A stretch of DNA of 43,217 nucleotides from Blakeslea trispora (taxonomy: Eukaryota; Mucoromycota; Mucoromycetes; Mucorales; Choanephoraceae). The position numbers and the translations under genes were made by a program. The notes beneath the pieces were generated by a model. It made no database searches. It saw nothing but the letters and a program-made list of their open reading frames with translations, and had not been told where the DNA came from. Positions within the stretch are counted from its first letter, which is position 1, and the number at the start of each line of letters is the position of its first letter. The stretch is from the NCBI GenBank assembly GCA_025331445.1, contig JAIWNE010000182.1, positions 1 through 43,217 of the forward strand, in the 5' to 3' direction. Shown in pieces: positions 32,942 through 42,126 of the stretch.

Positions 32942-33802
32942 CACAAATACTGGACGCCTGCTTTACAAAAATCAGCCGAATACAGAGACTATTGTCACAA
33001 AAAGTGACGACGTAACAATCGTGTTGATAAAATTTTGTGGTGGCAAAAACATCAACAGGCGCATAAACAATTTTGACACGATGTCCTTGTAGCAAAACGG
33101 TTGTCATGGCGAGACTATTGTCGTTCTTTGGAAATTGATTTTGACAAAGCACAATCTCAAATCAAGTACCAAAAACGCCGACGTGAAAAATCTGGCACAT
33201 TTTCTCATGTTGATGGTCCAATCACTGCTGCAAACATCATGGTTCAACATTTGGAATCAGTGTATAATGGTCACTCCTTAGAAGCTATTCCTGAACCAGT
33301 CAATTTTGTTGATTCTGATCAATTTCCCTTGCCGGCTCCGTCTGATTCAGATGCTGATATTTTCTCTCCTTCCACAATTGAGTTCTATATCCAGCAACTA
33401 CCTCGTCGAAAAGCCTCTGGTATTGATCATATTCGTGCAGAAATGCTGTTACCTATCCGTAGTCACTTGGCCAAAGTTCTCTCTCCTTTTTTCTTGCTCT
33501 GTTGGAGTTGGTCCCAAGTTCCTTCGTTTTGGCGTCAAGCGCAGGTGTTCCCTATTTTCAAAAAAGGTGATTCCAACGACCCTGCTAACTACCGTCCCAT
33601 CTCTTTGACTTGTATTCTCCGCAAGCTCTTCGAGTTTGTGTTGCAACCGTCACTGAGAGAGTATTGTCCTGAATTGGATGTTGCTCAAGGTGGTTTTCGT
33701 CTACAGCGCTCTGCACTGGATCAAGCACTCTGTCTACATGATTTGATGCAAGATTTTCTAGTCAAGCACAGCTATCATTACCCTGTTATCGCGGTTAATT
33801 GA
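32942..33802 (+). pseudogene. LINE reverse transcriptase, N-terminal half only
   Basis: Same frame as the endonuclease but separated by three stops (32939 TAG, 33006 TGA, 33074 TGA). Each falls where a tryptophan would fit the flanking residues, consistent with TGG to TAG/TGA changes. RT block 0-2 features are present: KASGIDHIRAEML (~33410), WRQAQVFPIFKKGD (~33530), NYRPISLTCILRKLFE (~33590) and QGGFRLQRS (~33690). The frame ends at TGA ~33800, just where the block with the first catalytic Asp should begin. No YxDD motif follows. The enzyme is certainly inactive. Confidence 0.87.
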
Positions 33803-34670
33803 AAGAGTTTGGCCGGCAAAAAAGTGAAATTTTAGAATTGCTTCAAACTTTGCAGAGACGTTTTTGGTTGCATTTGATACGGTTTGATCTAACTCCGGGG
33901 TTCTGGGGACTACTGAATCAAAAGTTACAAATCCACTACACATATAGGGTCGTCGCGCGCACGCCAATTTCTGCTGATAACTTGACTGTAACGCACGTTC
34001 CAGGCATGACGCGCGCAAAGCGTAGGGCGTCATGTGTTTTCGCATTGAGACGACACAGCGAAACACTGTCATGTGTCAACGCATTGGAAGACAGGGCGGA
34101 GCAACGTCTTGTGTTTTCGCATGAGAGTTTGAGTGAACCTCTTTGTCTTTCGCTTTCATTAAAACGACCTGATTGGATTGTTTACTCATGACATCCTCAT
34201 TCAATTGGCATCTTTATCAAAATATACAATCATCAATTCGTTTTAATTGGCTTCATACTCGGTATCTTTATTAAATGTGTGCTTTTAATTGGACAAAATA
34301 GGCTTCTTTACGTCAATACACTTCTTTATGATTGGGTTATATAGATCAAATATAGAGGATTATAGGTCTAAAAATAGTGCTTTTTATTATAAAAAAAATG
34401 GTATATATTGGCTGAAAATAATGGCTTATACAGGGGAAAATATTAGGGGTTCTATAGGAATCCAGTAGAATGAATAGGCAGAATCCAGCCAAAATGGTAG
34501 GCAAAATGATGGGCAAAATACGGCCAAAAAGCAGGCAAAATACGGCCAAAAAGCAGGCGAAAGAGCAAAATCAGTTATCACGAAATTTCAGAAAAACCTT
34601 AGCAAAATGACTATTAAAATGCTAACACAGTTAGTTATAAAGCAAGCAGAAAATAATGTCATTTACTTAC

Positions 34671-34960
34671 TTTAAAAGTCTCAAACAGCATCCGGAAAGT
34701 AAAGGGTAACGCACTAAAGCGATAGAAGCTCAAGAACAGAAAAGAAGCTAGAAAAACTGAATAAGTTAAACCGAAATGAGATAATTTAATCATTTACTTA
34801 CATGCTAAAGCATCATAGCACCTCAAGTTATAGCCAGATACAATTACGAGTGTCTAAGGTAACTAAATAGTACAGTTAGAGAGGTCTTGAGTCATATTCA
34901 ATGACTTTACTTACTTTTATACCAAGTTTCTCGAGGAAAGACAAAACTACATGACTAATC
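34671..34960 (-). CDS. Gene R in element B: three phase-matched small exons
   Basis: Exons 34960-34915 (46 bp), 34853-34802 (52 bp) and 34747-34671 (77 bp) are separated by introns of 61 and 54 bp with GTAAGTAAA-type donors and TAG acceptors. Spliced, they stay open: SHVVLSFLEKLGIK, then TLVIVSGYNLRCYDALA, then FLSFYRFSALPFTFRMLFE and so on. Further donors at ~35105 (upstream) indicate more exons; the 3' end is not defined. Three consecutive phase-compatible micro-exons are unlikely by chance. Element A keeps part of the structure. No protein family is recognised. Confidence 0.45.
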
Positions 34961-35906
34961 CTAAGAAAAAAAAAGATGGTAAGTAAACAGCAATATACTT
35001 GTTTGTCAAATTGTACCTTAAATTATGTATCAGTCTTCATAAGCTCTAAAGATAACATGCCTACATGGAGAATAATATTCAATAAACTCCTGCTTGGGTA
35101 TGGGAAAGTACTTACATGTTTTATTTCAAAATATAAAAAAAGTAAAAGAAATGGAAGAGAAAAGAATAAAAAAAAAGGAAAAAGTATGTCTAAATAAAAT
35201 GACATATTGACGAATTTCTATTTTCGTGATAAAAAATGAATCGAAAACCAAAAAGATCTGTAAAAATACGATCCGTAGAAAATTAGATGAACAGAGACTG
35301 AAGATAGATGATTTTTCTCTCTCATCAGTAACACAAAGAATAACTGTTAACATTGTGCTTTACATGAGACTTTGCTAATCAGCTTAATAGTGTCGATATC
35401 CATAGGCCATGTAATTCATTACAACAGATACTCAAGATGGTTTACTTAGATTGCCATAGCAAGCCATTTAAAGTAGACAATGTTAGCATTAAATGAGCCC
35501 TTTTTTTTTAAAAAAAAAGTTTTCTGAGGTATTTTTTTCCCAGACAGTTTTTTTCTTTTTCCTTCTATTTTATTTTTTTTTAGTACTAAATGAACTTTTA
35601 CTCACTGCTCGTATATTTCTAACCAAGTTGATGAGCCTCAACAAACTCCCGTCATCACAACAAAGCAACGCAATGCAAGTGCGCAATCAACAATCTTACA
35701 AGAGTTTAGAAGTTTAGAGCAAAAAACACGTAAACAAAACTAGAATGACTTTGACTGTGTCTACAAAAAAAAAGAGCTATCGCCAGCAAACGTGTAAGAT
35801 CCTCTCATTTCAGCATCACTGTTTTTCTACACCCAAGTTTTAGTTATTGTCAGTACACAGTTATTGAAATCTACTGTTGAACGCTTTATTACTAACCAGG
35901 TAAAAG

Positions 35907-36030
35907 GTAAGTAATACTTTTGGTTTGGATTGTAAACGGCTCTTTATTGGAACAGACTGCATCACGAACATGACCTTGGATATTTGGTTGAAGAATTGTA
36001 TTTAAGCAATAAAAAAAAGACAACATCTTG
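35907..36030 (+). pseudogene. Gene Q remnant in element B
   Basis: The frame GTAAGTAATACTTTTGG... encodes SNTFGLDCKRLFIGTDCITN and then shifts by one base at ~35968 relative to the intact copy at 20761-21138. Beyond the shift the bases still match (GACCTTGGATATTTGGTTGA). Convergent with the gene P remnant that ends near 36115. Confidence 0.55.
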
Positions 36031-36114
36031 TCAAGTTATTACTTTACTTGTATTTACGGTTATGTTATTCTGGGATGATATGTATTGAAACGAGTATAAG
36101 GGAATGGAATACGA

Positions 36115-36660
36115 TAAAAAGGGCTGTTAGCATAGAATAGTGTGTGATAATGACTTTGGCTTTACCTTATCTATCAAATATAAAAGGGATTAGCGTCTTT
36201 GTACTGTATTTCAAAAATAAACCTTTTATAGGAGTAGCTTTAACAAGATCAAGTATAAGGATCAAATTATGTTTGTATGTTGCTTACGTCTTTATTTTGA
36301 CAGCTTTTGGCTTTTCAAATTACCCATCTTTAAGCAATCGTTTAAGTGTTTTTTTAGGTGTCTCTTTTATTTTCAACCTCTTTTTTTTGTGGATTTTTTC
36401 TAGTATCTTTTTTTTTTGAGAGTCTCTTTTTTTTAGTGCTTTAAGATTTTTATTTCCCATTTTTAAAAGATTTTCCCAATTATTTTGTGAGTCTCGTTCT
36501 CAATTTTTAATTTTCTCGTTTCCGAAAGTATTTTCCAATTTTTTAAGTAGTGATTTTAAGTCTTGATATTTTTTGAAGAAAAAATGACAAGACATTTCAA
36601 ACTCCTCAGCATTAAGAAAATCAAGTTGCTTCAAAATCTTAGGCAGAGAAAAAATCACTG
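36115..36660 (-). pseudogene. Gene P remnant in element B
   Basis: The minus strand contains QLDFLNAEEFEMSCHFFFKK and, further on, KKLENTFGN (shared with element A near 29300-29400), then lysine-rich sequence, then KGLFLKYSTKTLIPFIFD, homologous to the gene at 20512-20733. Stops interrupt it after IKN and after IFDR. The shared peptides in three copies define a real ancestral gene; the function is unknown. Confidence 0.45.
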
Positions 36661-36956
36661 CCAAAAAATTTAAAGAGCGAAATTTCTTTAAACAGTGAAA
36701 TGATAAAAGAAATGTAAATGGTAATAACTTTATGAATATACATCCAATTTTAAATCTGTAAGAAGTTTTGGAAGCCTAGAAGATACATCTACATTTCTGC
36801 AAAAAAAACAGCAACTTTCATAGTTAAAATCAAAAGTTGAAAAATAGGCCCATGTTAGCCGCACGTGTCCGACGTGCGTCCGACACGGGTCAGGTGTAGT
36901 GATCTTTTAAATTTAATAAATTGATATAACGTACTTATATTTTTTACATTTTTAAG

Positions 36957-37030
36957 GAGCTATTGGTCCAGCAGGTTAGAGCGGGACTCTCCCAAAGATG
37001 AGGCCAGTGGTTCGATTCCACTGAACTACC
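36957..37030 (+). pseudogene. tRNA-like sequence (Gly CCC-type anticodon loop), degenerate stems
   Basis: 74 nt with exact tRNA spacing. The T arm is perfect (AGTGG-TTCGATT-CCACT). The anticodon loop CTCCCAA has U33 and purine 37, giving anticodon CCC. The region between D and T arms is the canonical 23 nt. A-box TGGTCCAGCAGG and B-box GGTTCGATTCC both match Pol III consensus, and TTTTT follows at 37031. However, the acceptor (GAGCTAT against GAACTAC) and anticodon stem (GGACT against AGATG) pair badly. It is therefore a decayed tRNA gene or tRNA-derived Pol III unit. It starts 55 bp after the insertion point of element B. Confidence 0.6.
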
Positions 37031-37130
37031 TTTTTGTGACTTTTTTATTTGCACCCTGGAATTAATTTAAATATTTTTTTTCATTTTTGAAAGCCATTTT
37101 ATTATTTTTCTCTTCTGTTAATCTTCTATT

Positions 37131-38596
37131 ATGTACAATCGCACGCGTTTAAGACAACGAATGACACAAACTGACAGCAACGACTCACCATTATTAAACT
37201 ACAATTCCACTTCACCATCTGAAAGTGATATCAACTTTTCTGACGATCTTTCGACTGACATGGACAGTGATGACGACTCATACCACGATGAGAGCGACAT
37301 GTCTGTTAGAGATCTCGAGATCGCAAACAATGTAGAGACAGCTTCTGTTGGCGAACCAACTACGACAGAAGATGTATCTATCATAGAGAATAACGACACG
37401 TTTGATGTAGTAGAACAGGAACTGGACACTGAATTGGAAGATCTTTTTAATGACGAAGAGATTACAAGTGTAGATCAAAGCGACTCAGTTAACTATTGGA
37501 GCACTAGAGCCGTAATTCCAGTGATGAATTCCAGAGAATCTTTAATACGTTTGGAACTGTTGAGCGTTGTCAAGAGTAAGTACAAGTAGATTAAATTCTT
37601 TCATTTTCTCACCAATTACAGCTTTTTTATCAACAATGGAATTTTTCTTAATAATCAACAACCTCCCACTTGTGGTGAAAATGGAGCCGGTAGTGTTATG
37701 TATCTTTCTACTTCATCAGGCCGTACAAGATGGCGTTGCAACGGTATTCACTCTAGAGAAACTGGTCGTAGATGTTGCAATGGTACTAGTCGTACTGTCA
37801 GATCAGGATCTTTCTTTGAGAACCGTGACACGCCTTTGGATCTCTTGATGTGTTTCCTATGGTGTCGGTCAAACAAGCTAAACCGTACGCAAATTTGTAA
37901 CATGACTGGCTTAAGTTTTCCTACGGTACGTACCCTATATTTTGACTGGCTGCAAATGATTTAAGAGGATCTTTCATCGTCTGACTGTCGCATTGGTGGT
38001 GTCGATTCGCAAGGTAATCCAATTGTTGTGGAGATCGACGAATCCAAGTTTGGAAAACGAAAGTACAATCGAGGCCATGGAGTTGACGGCGTATGGGTTG
38101 TAGGCGGTGTCGAAAGAACACCTGAGCGACGTTGTTTTCTTGTTGTTGTACCGGATCGGACCGCTCGTACTTTGATAAGTATAATTGAGGAGTTTGTATT
38201 GCCTGGATCCGTTGAACACACTGATTGTTGGGCTGGTTACAACTCAATCGAAAATATGGGTAGGCAGTTAGTTCATCAAACTGTAAATCATAGCATTGAG
38301 TATGTTACTATCGACGGTGTTCATACTAACACTATTGAAGGTAATTAAATTGTCATTAAAGTACTTTAGTATTTCGTAATTTAACATATTTGATAGGAAC
38401 ATGGAATGGCATCAAATTAAATGTTGTATCCCGCTTTAGAAATAAGAAGATGATGCCTTGGGCTCTTGTTGAGTTTATTTGGCGTCGTAAGCATTTTGGG
38501 GACATCACTGGCGGTATGATTCGAGTCTTGAAAGAGGTGTCATTCAGCCATGACAGTAACAATCCTGCTTATCTCACTCAAATTATGCATCAATAA
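37131..38596 (+). pseudogene. ISXO2/IS1595-like (Merlin-type) transposase, one nonsense codon
   Basis: ATG at 37131. The first ~120 residues are an acidic Ser/Asp-rich extension not typical of bacterial relatives. Intron 37576-37621 (46 bp) and intron 38341-38396 (56 bp) have canonical borders. The core shows a zinc-ribbon-like Cys pattern (PPTCGENG...RWRCNG), a helix-turn-helix and then the DDE triad: EIDESKFGKRKYNRG (Asp 38037-38039), EHTDCWAGY (Asp 38223-38225) and HTNTIEG with Trp after the splice (Glu 38337-38339). TAA at 37962-37964 interrupts just before the catalytic domain, and exon 1 needs a one-base shift near 37530 to join exon 2 in phase. All catalytic residues remain, so decay is recent. 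Terminal inverted repeats were not found by eye. Confidence 0.85.
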
Positions 38597-40092
38597 AAAA
38601 AAATAACAAGTTTGATAAAATAAATTCTAAGTTTCTTTTCTTTCGCAATAATAAAAAGAGTGCCAATTCTATTAGTTTTCTTTCGATACTATCTGGCTTG
38701 ATTGAAAACAGAGAGAAGTGACTAATAGATTGAATAGGAAATAAGTAGACCAAACGAGACGGTAGCTACAATTATAAATTAAATGACACTGTTCGTAGCG
38801 AAATAAACAATTTTATTTACGCTGTGAGCAACGGTGTCTTTGATAAAGCAAGAGATTATTCTGCTTCAGTCTTAATTTATAGAAAGAATTTGAAATACTA
38901 CTACATAAGGTTTCCAAATATGAAGACGTCTTTACTTCCTTTTGATTGAGTAATAGCTAAGATACAATTAAGAAGGTATGTATCAGTGATGCAAGGGAGT
39001 TGCATATGTTTTGCAAGAAACCAGTTTGTCAAAGGCCCAATAGTTGACAAACAATCATTAATGAAACTTGCAGAAACTTAATGAATATGTTAGTTGTGGC
39101 AGACAAAAGATATCAATGCGATTATTGTTTTACATTGAAAAGCCTGATTTAAACACATTAGTATTTTAGCGGATTCGCATTCAGTGCAGTACATGCTCAA
39201 AGATTACAGTGAGATCAAAATGATACCTATGTATATCTACTTGCATCAGTTTTGTTTATTTCTAGTTTAATAACCTCATAACATGCATAATTGTCAAATA
39301 AACGTAGATGTACAGCGTATATAATGAAGATAGGAGTAAAACTTCTATACAGTGTCTGCATTTTGTAAAGTTATCTTGGCAGGTATTGTGAAAAATAATA
39401 AACACAAGAAAGAAAATATTTCCTCGACTCGAACCATTATATTTCCAAAGTACTCCAGAGTTTTCATTTTGTTTCGTTAAAGACTACCAAAATTATTTGA
39501 TAAGTTTATCAAGTCAAGTAATTAATTAATTTTTAATAGTTCTTAGTCGTGATCCTTTGTTGCTATATCACTCGCTATTCTCTCTTAATATCATTATAAG
39601 CTAATATAAGTACTTGGTATTTAAAAGCGTGAGAAAGTCATCCAAGTAATTTATCTGTTAAGTCAAGATGAGTTAAACAAGATTAAGAGAGGGTTTTATT
39701 CAGTGTAGAATGAGATTGTCAATATAAATTGAGCTTGGTGACACAAAGTAGGATTGTGTCTTAAATAAATGTCTTGATTTAATGATGCATCTAGCTTACG
39801 ATACATCATCACCCTGGACCACCTTAAAAACCGTTTAGTTAAGATTTGAATAACATTTAGATGGACCTTGATTGAGTGTTGGATTCTTGAAGTCAGATAA
39901 ATCGCTCTTGAATAATATGTGAATGCTTATGCGAATTAGATAGTTGTTAAATTGTATGCTTTGTTCTTTGCATGTATGTACGTTGGAATTGCCCATTAAA
40001 AAAACCATTTCATCAAAAACCTTTCGTGAGGAAAAAAGATGAAGCTGGGTAAAAAAGGTTCTCCGTACTGATTGCGCTTAATTCACAGATGT
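38597..40092. other. Non-coding stretch before the Ty3 element
   Basis: 1.5 kb, AT-rich, without coding frames or RNA genes. It should contain the 3' LTR of the Ty3 element (pol is on the minus strand and ends at 40093), but I cannot identify a polypurine tract or TG...CA borders, and the partner LTR lies outside the window. Confidence 0.4.
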
Positions 40093-42126
40093 CTAGTTTG
40101 ATCTGGACTTCTTGTTGACGTCCGATTCCTTGAAAGGAGTCTTGCGCTTGCGTAATCCTTTGATTCTTTTGACTTGACCAGACTTGGTAGGCATGTTAGC
40201 GTTACGTCGTTTCCAGTACTCTTTAATAGTTTCTGGATTGTCAAAGTCTTCGGGCTTTTGCCATGTTTGCTCGTCCGGATATCCTACACAAGTAGTTAAA
40301 TACTCGATACCATTTGGTTCTACTTCCCTGTGATTGATCACGGCTTGAACTTCATAAATGTCTTTGTTTTCATCAGACTTGTTCGTTTCATTTGCGATTA
40401 ATTTAATTTGCGAAGTAGGGATGTTTCTGGATAGAATGGAGCCTGTGCGATCGGTCAAGATGTAGCTTTCATTGGTTGTATAACCATGTACATAAAATGG
40501 ACCTTCATACTTGGCATCTGTTTTCCGACGCTTGTTTTCTATGTTTTTGATCATAACTTTAGCACCTATGGGAAATGGATCTTTGAGTATCCGATGCTTT
40601 CTTTCAAAGTGCTCATTATCTTTTTCTTGAGTCTTAATGATCTGATTCCTAATTTCAGGAATGGTATAGTTATTGAATCTTTCGATTTCTTTCTTTAACT
40701 TATCTGTGTCTATCATATCGTCAGAGATATTCATTTTCGATAGAGCTTTTGTATAATCTTTGAGATCATTTGCTTGGCGATTGAACATCACTTGGAATGG
40801 AGTATGATTGTGTAGTCTTGATATATGTTGGTTCATCAGATACATGGTACCTTCGACATACAAATCCCATGATTCTTCATATCCATCCAGCATTTTAAGG
40901 ATGATAGATTTAGCAGTCTTTACATGAGTTTCCAAGTTGCCAGCTGGAGTGTAAGGTAATGAGAGAGCAGATTCAATGCCCATATGTTGACGTAGACTTT
41001 TGATCAATTCGTTATAGAATTCTAGTCCTCTGTCATGTTGAAGTACTTTAGGATATCCCATAATGGAAAATATCTGTATCAACTCCTTGGCAACATCTAG
41101 GGCTGTTTTGGATTTGATTGCTCTGAGAATCACAAACCTACTAAAGATGTCAACGCACACTAATAGGTAGTTATTACCTCTAGGAGTTGTAACTTCGAAT
41201 GTGCCTAGATCAATAGCGACTTTGTCCCATGTATTGTTGGGCGCATCACTCTTTGGAGGGTGGAAAACATGTTTTGCTAGATTGAGTCGAGCGCACTTTG
41301 TACAATTCTTGATGTATTTTGTTACATCTTCGCGCAAGTGTTTCCAGTTCATGCCATGTTCTTGTTTTATCATTCGTTCGACACTGTTGATTCCATAGTG
41401 TCCAGCAAGATGACATTGCGAAATGATATTTTGTTTTTCCTCTTCATTTTGAGGTTGCGTGTATTTGTCTATACGACTAGCAGCAATGATTTGGTCAGTA
41501 ACGTTATTCAATTTTGTCATTTCCATTTGTGAGGTAATTTTATCCATTGTGTTACTGTTTTCAGAATTTGTTTCTGAGGTTACGTGAGGCGAATTGTCAC
41601 GGTTTTCTTTTGTTGTTTTGGAGGCTGCTTTCGTCTCAACTTGCGTATCAATTACTTGCTCACCCCTCTCCAGCGTTTGATCAGCGTCGTCTGGATAAAG
41701 CAAACGCGATAAGTGATCAGCCAAGATGTTGCGTACTCCGGCACAGAAGGTGATGTCAAAGTCAAACTCGTAGATCATCTCGTAGTAATTTTCAATGATT
41801 CGATTGATTTTTGGTTGAGAGTGCAGATACAGTATACCTTTGTCATCGGTAAAGTAATGAAAGCGTTGACCAGACAACCACTTTTTCCACTTGATAGTGC
41901 AATAGAGAAACGCTAGGATCTCACGTCGAGAGGATCCATAGTTGCGCTCTGCTTTTGATAAAGTGCGTGCAACAAAGCCGATATAACGAATATGGTTATC
42001 GATTACCTGATACAAACAACCACCAATACCGTAAGCACTAGCATCCGTCACGAGATGCAAAGGATATTTGAGGTTAGGACAACTGAGTACAGGAGTATCA
42101 GCAAGTACGAGCTGCAATGTACGCAT
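40093..42126 (-). CDS. Ty3 pol: RNase H, integrase and chromodomain
   Basis: 677 open codons, which also continue upstream of the first Met (42126) to about 42177, so the Met is internal to pol. RNase H: TDASAYGIGG, ERNYGSSRREIL, FTDDKGILY and ADHLSRLL carry its acidic residues (~25-145). Integrase: HHCC finger (GHYG...EHGM...CTKCARL, ~240-285), Asp in VAIDLGTF, Asp in VLQHDRGLEF and Glu in GNLETHVKTAK. GPY/F-like module around YEGPFYVHGY (~560). A C-terminal chromodomain (YEVQAVINHREVE...YPDEQTWQKPEDF, ~595-650) would direct integration to marked chromatin. A basic tail follows. Catalytic residues are all present, unlike the RT part of the same element. Confidence 0.9.
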   Translation of the reverse strand: MRTLQLVLADTPVLSCPNLKYPLHLVTDASAYGIGGCLYQVIDNHIRYIGFVARTLSKAERNYGSSRREILAFLYCTIKWKKWLSGQRFHYFTDDKGILYLHSQPKINRIIENYYEMIYEFDFDITFCAGVRNILADHLSRLLYPDDADQTLERGEQVIDTQVETKAASKTTKENRDNSPHVTSETNSENSNTMDKITSQMEMTKLNNVTDQIIAASRIDKYTQPQNEEEKQNIISQCHLAGHYGINSVERMIKQEHGMNWKHLREDVTKYIKNCTKCARLNLAKHVFHPPKSDAPNNTWDKVAIDLGTFEVTTPRGNNYLLVCVDIFSRFVILRAIKSKTALDVAKELIQIFSIMGYPKVLQHDRGLEFYNELIKSLRQHMGIESALSLPYTPAGNLETHVKTAKSIILKMLDGYEESWDLYVEGTMYLMNQHISRLHNHTPFQVMFNRQANDLKDYTKALSKMNISDDMIDTDKLKKEIERFNNYTIPEIRNQIIKTQEKDNEHFERKHRILKDPFPIGAKVMIKNIENKRRKTDAKYEGPFYVHGYTTNESYILTDRTGSILSRNIPTSQIKLIANETNKSDENKDIYEVQAVINHREVEPNGIEYLTTCVGYPDEQTWQKPEDFDNPETIKEYWKRRNANMPTKSGQVKRIKGLRKRKTPFKESDVNKKSRSN

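Larger units (their letters stand above)
30939..33802 (+). mobile_element. Truncated LINE (non-LTR) retrotransposon
   Basis: Contains in order an ORF1-like frame, an AP-endonuclease-like domain and the N-terminal half of a reverse transcriptase. Sequence homology to a LINE stops at ~33800, before the catalytic RT core. No poly-A tail or 3' UTR is present, so it is a 3'-truncated or internally deleted remnant. It lies between two direct CACTA-like copies, and element B begins 131 bp after its break. Confidence 0.85.
33934..36901 (+). mobile_element. CACTA-like element B, inserted upstream of a tRNA-like sequence
   Basis: Starts CACTACACATATAGGG at 33934 and ends CAGGTGTAGTG at 36901 (inward CACTACACCTGACCC). 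A perfect 3-bp duplication ATC lies at 33931-33933 and 36902-36904. Length 2,968 bp, close to element A (2,950). Subterminal repeats differ from A: TCATGTGTTTTCGCATT-GAGAC, TCATGTGTCAACGCATT-GGAAGAC and CTTGTGTTTTCGCAT near 34030-34130, and GTGTCCGAC/GTGCGTCCGAC at the right end. The order inside is gene R (minus), gene Q remnant (plus), gene P remnant (minus). A 22-bp unit is tandemly doubled at 34512-34555. Confidence 0.82.

Noticed and set aside
33803..33933. Continuation of LINE reverse transcriptase (AFDTV-like reading near 33865)
   Set aside because: The match is five residues and the neighbouring frame has stops; no catalytic block can be aligned.
26725..36901. A single 10-kb composite element bounded by A and B
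   Set aside because: A and B each have their own complete CACTA ends and distinct perfect 3-bp duplications, so they inserted independently.
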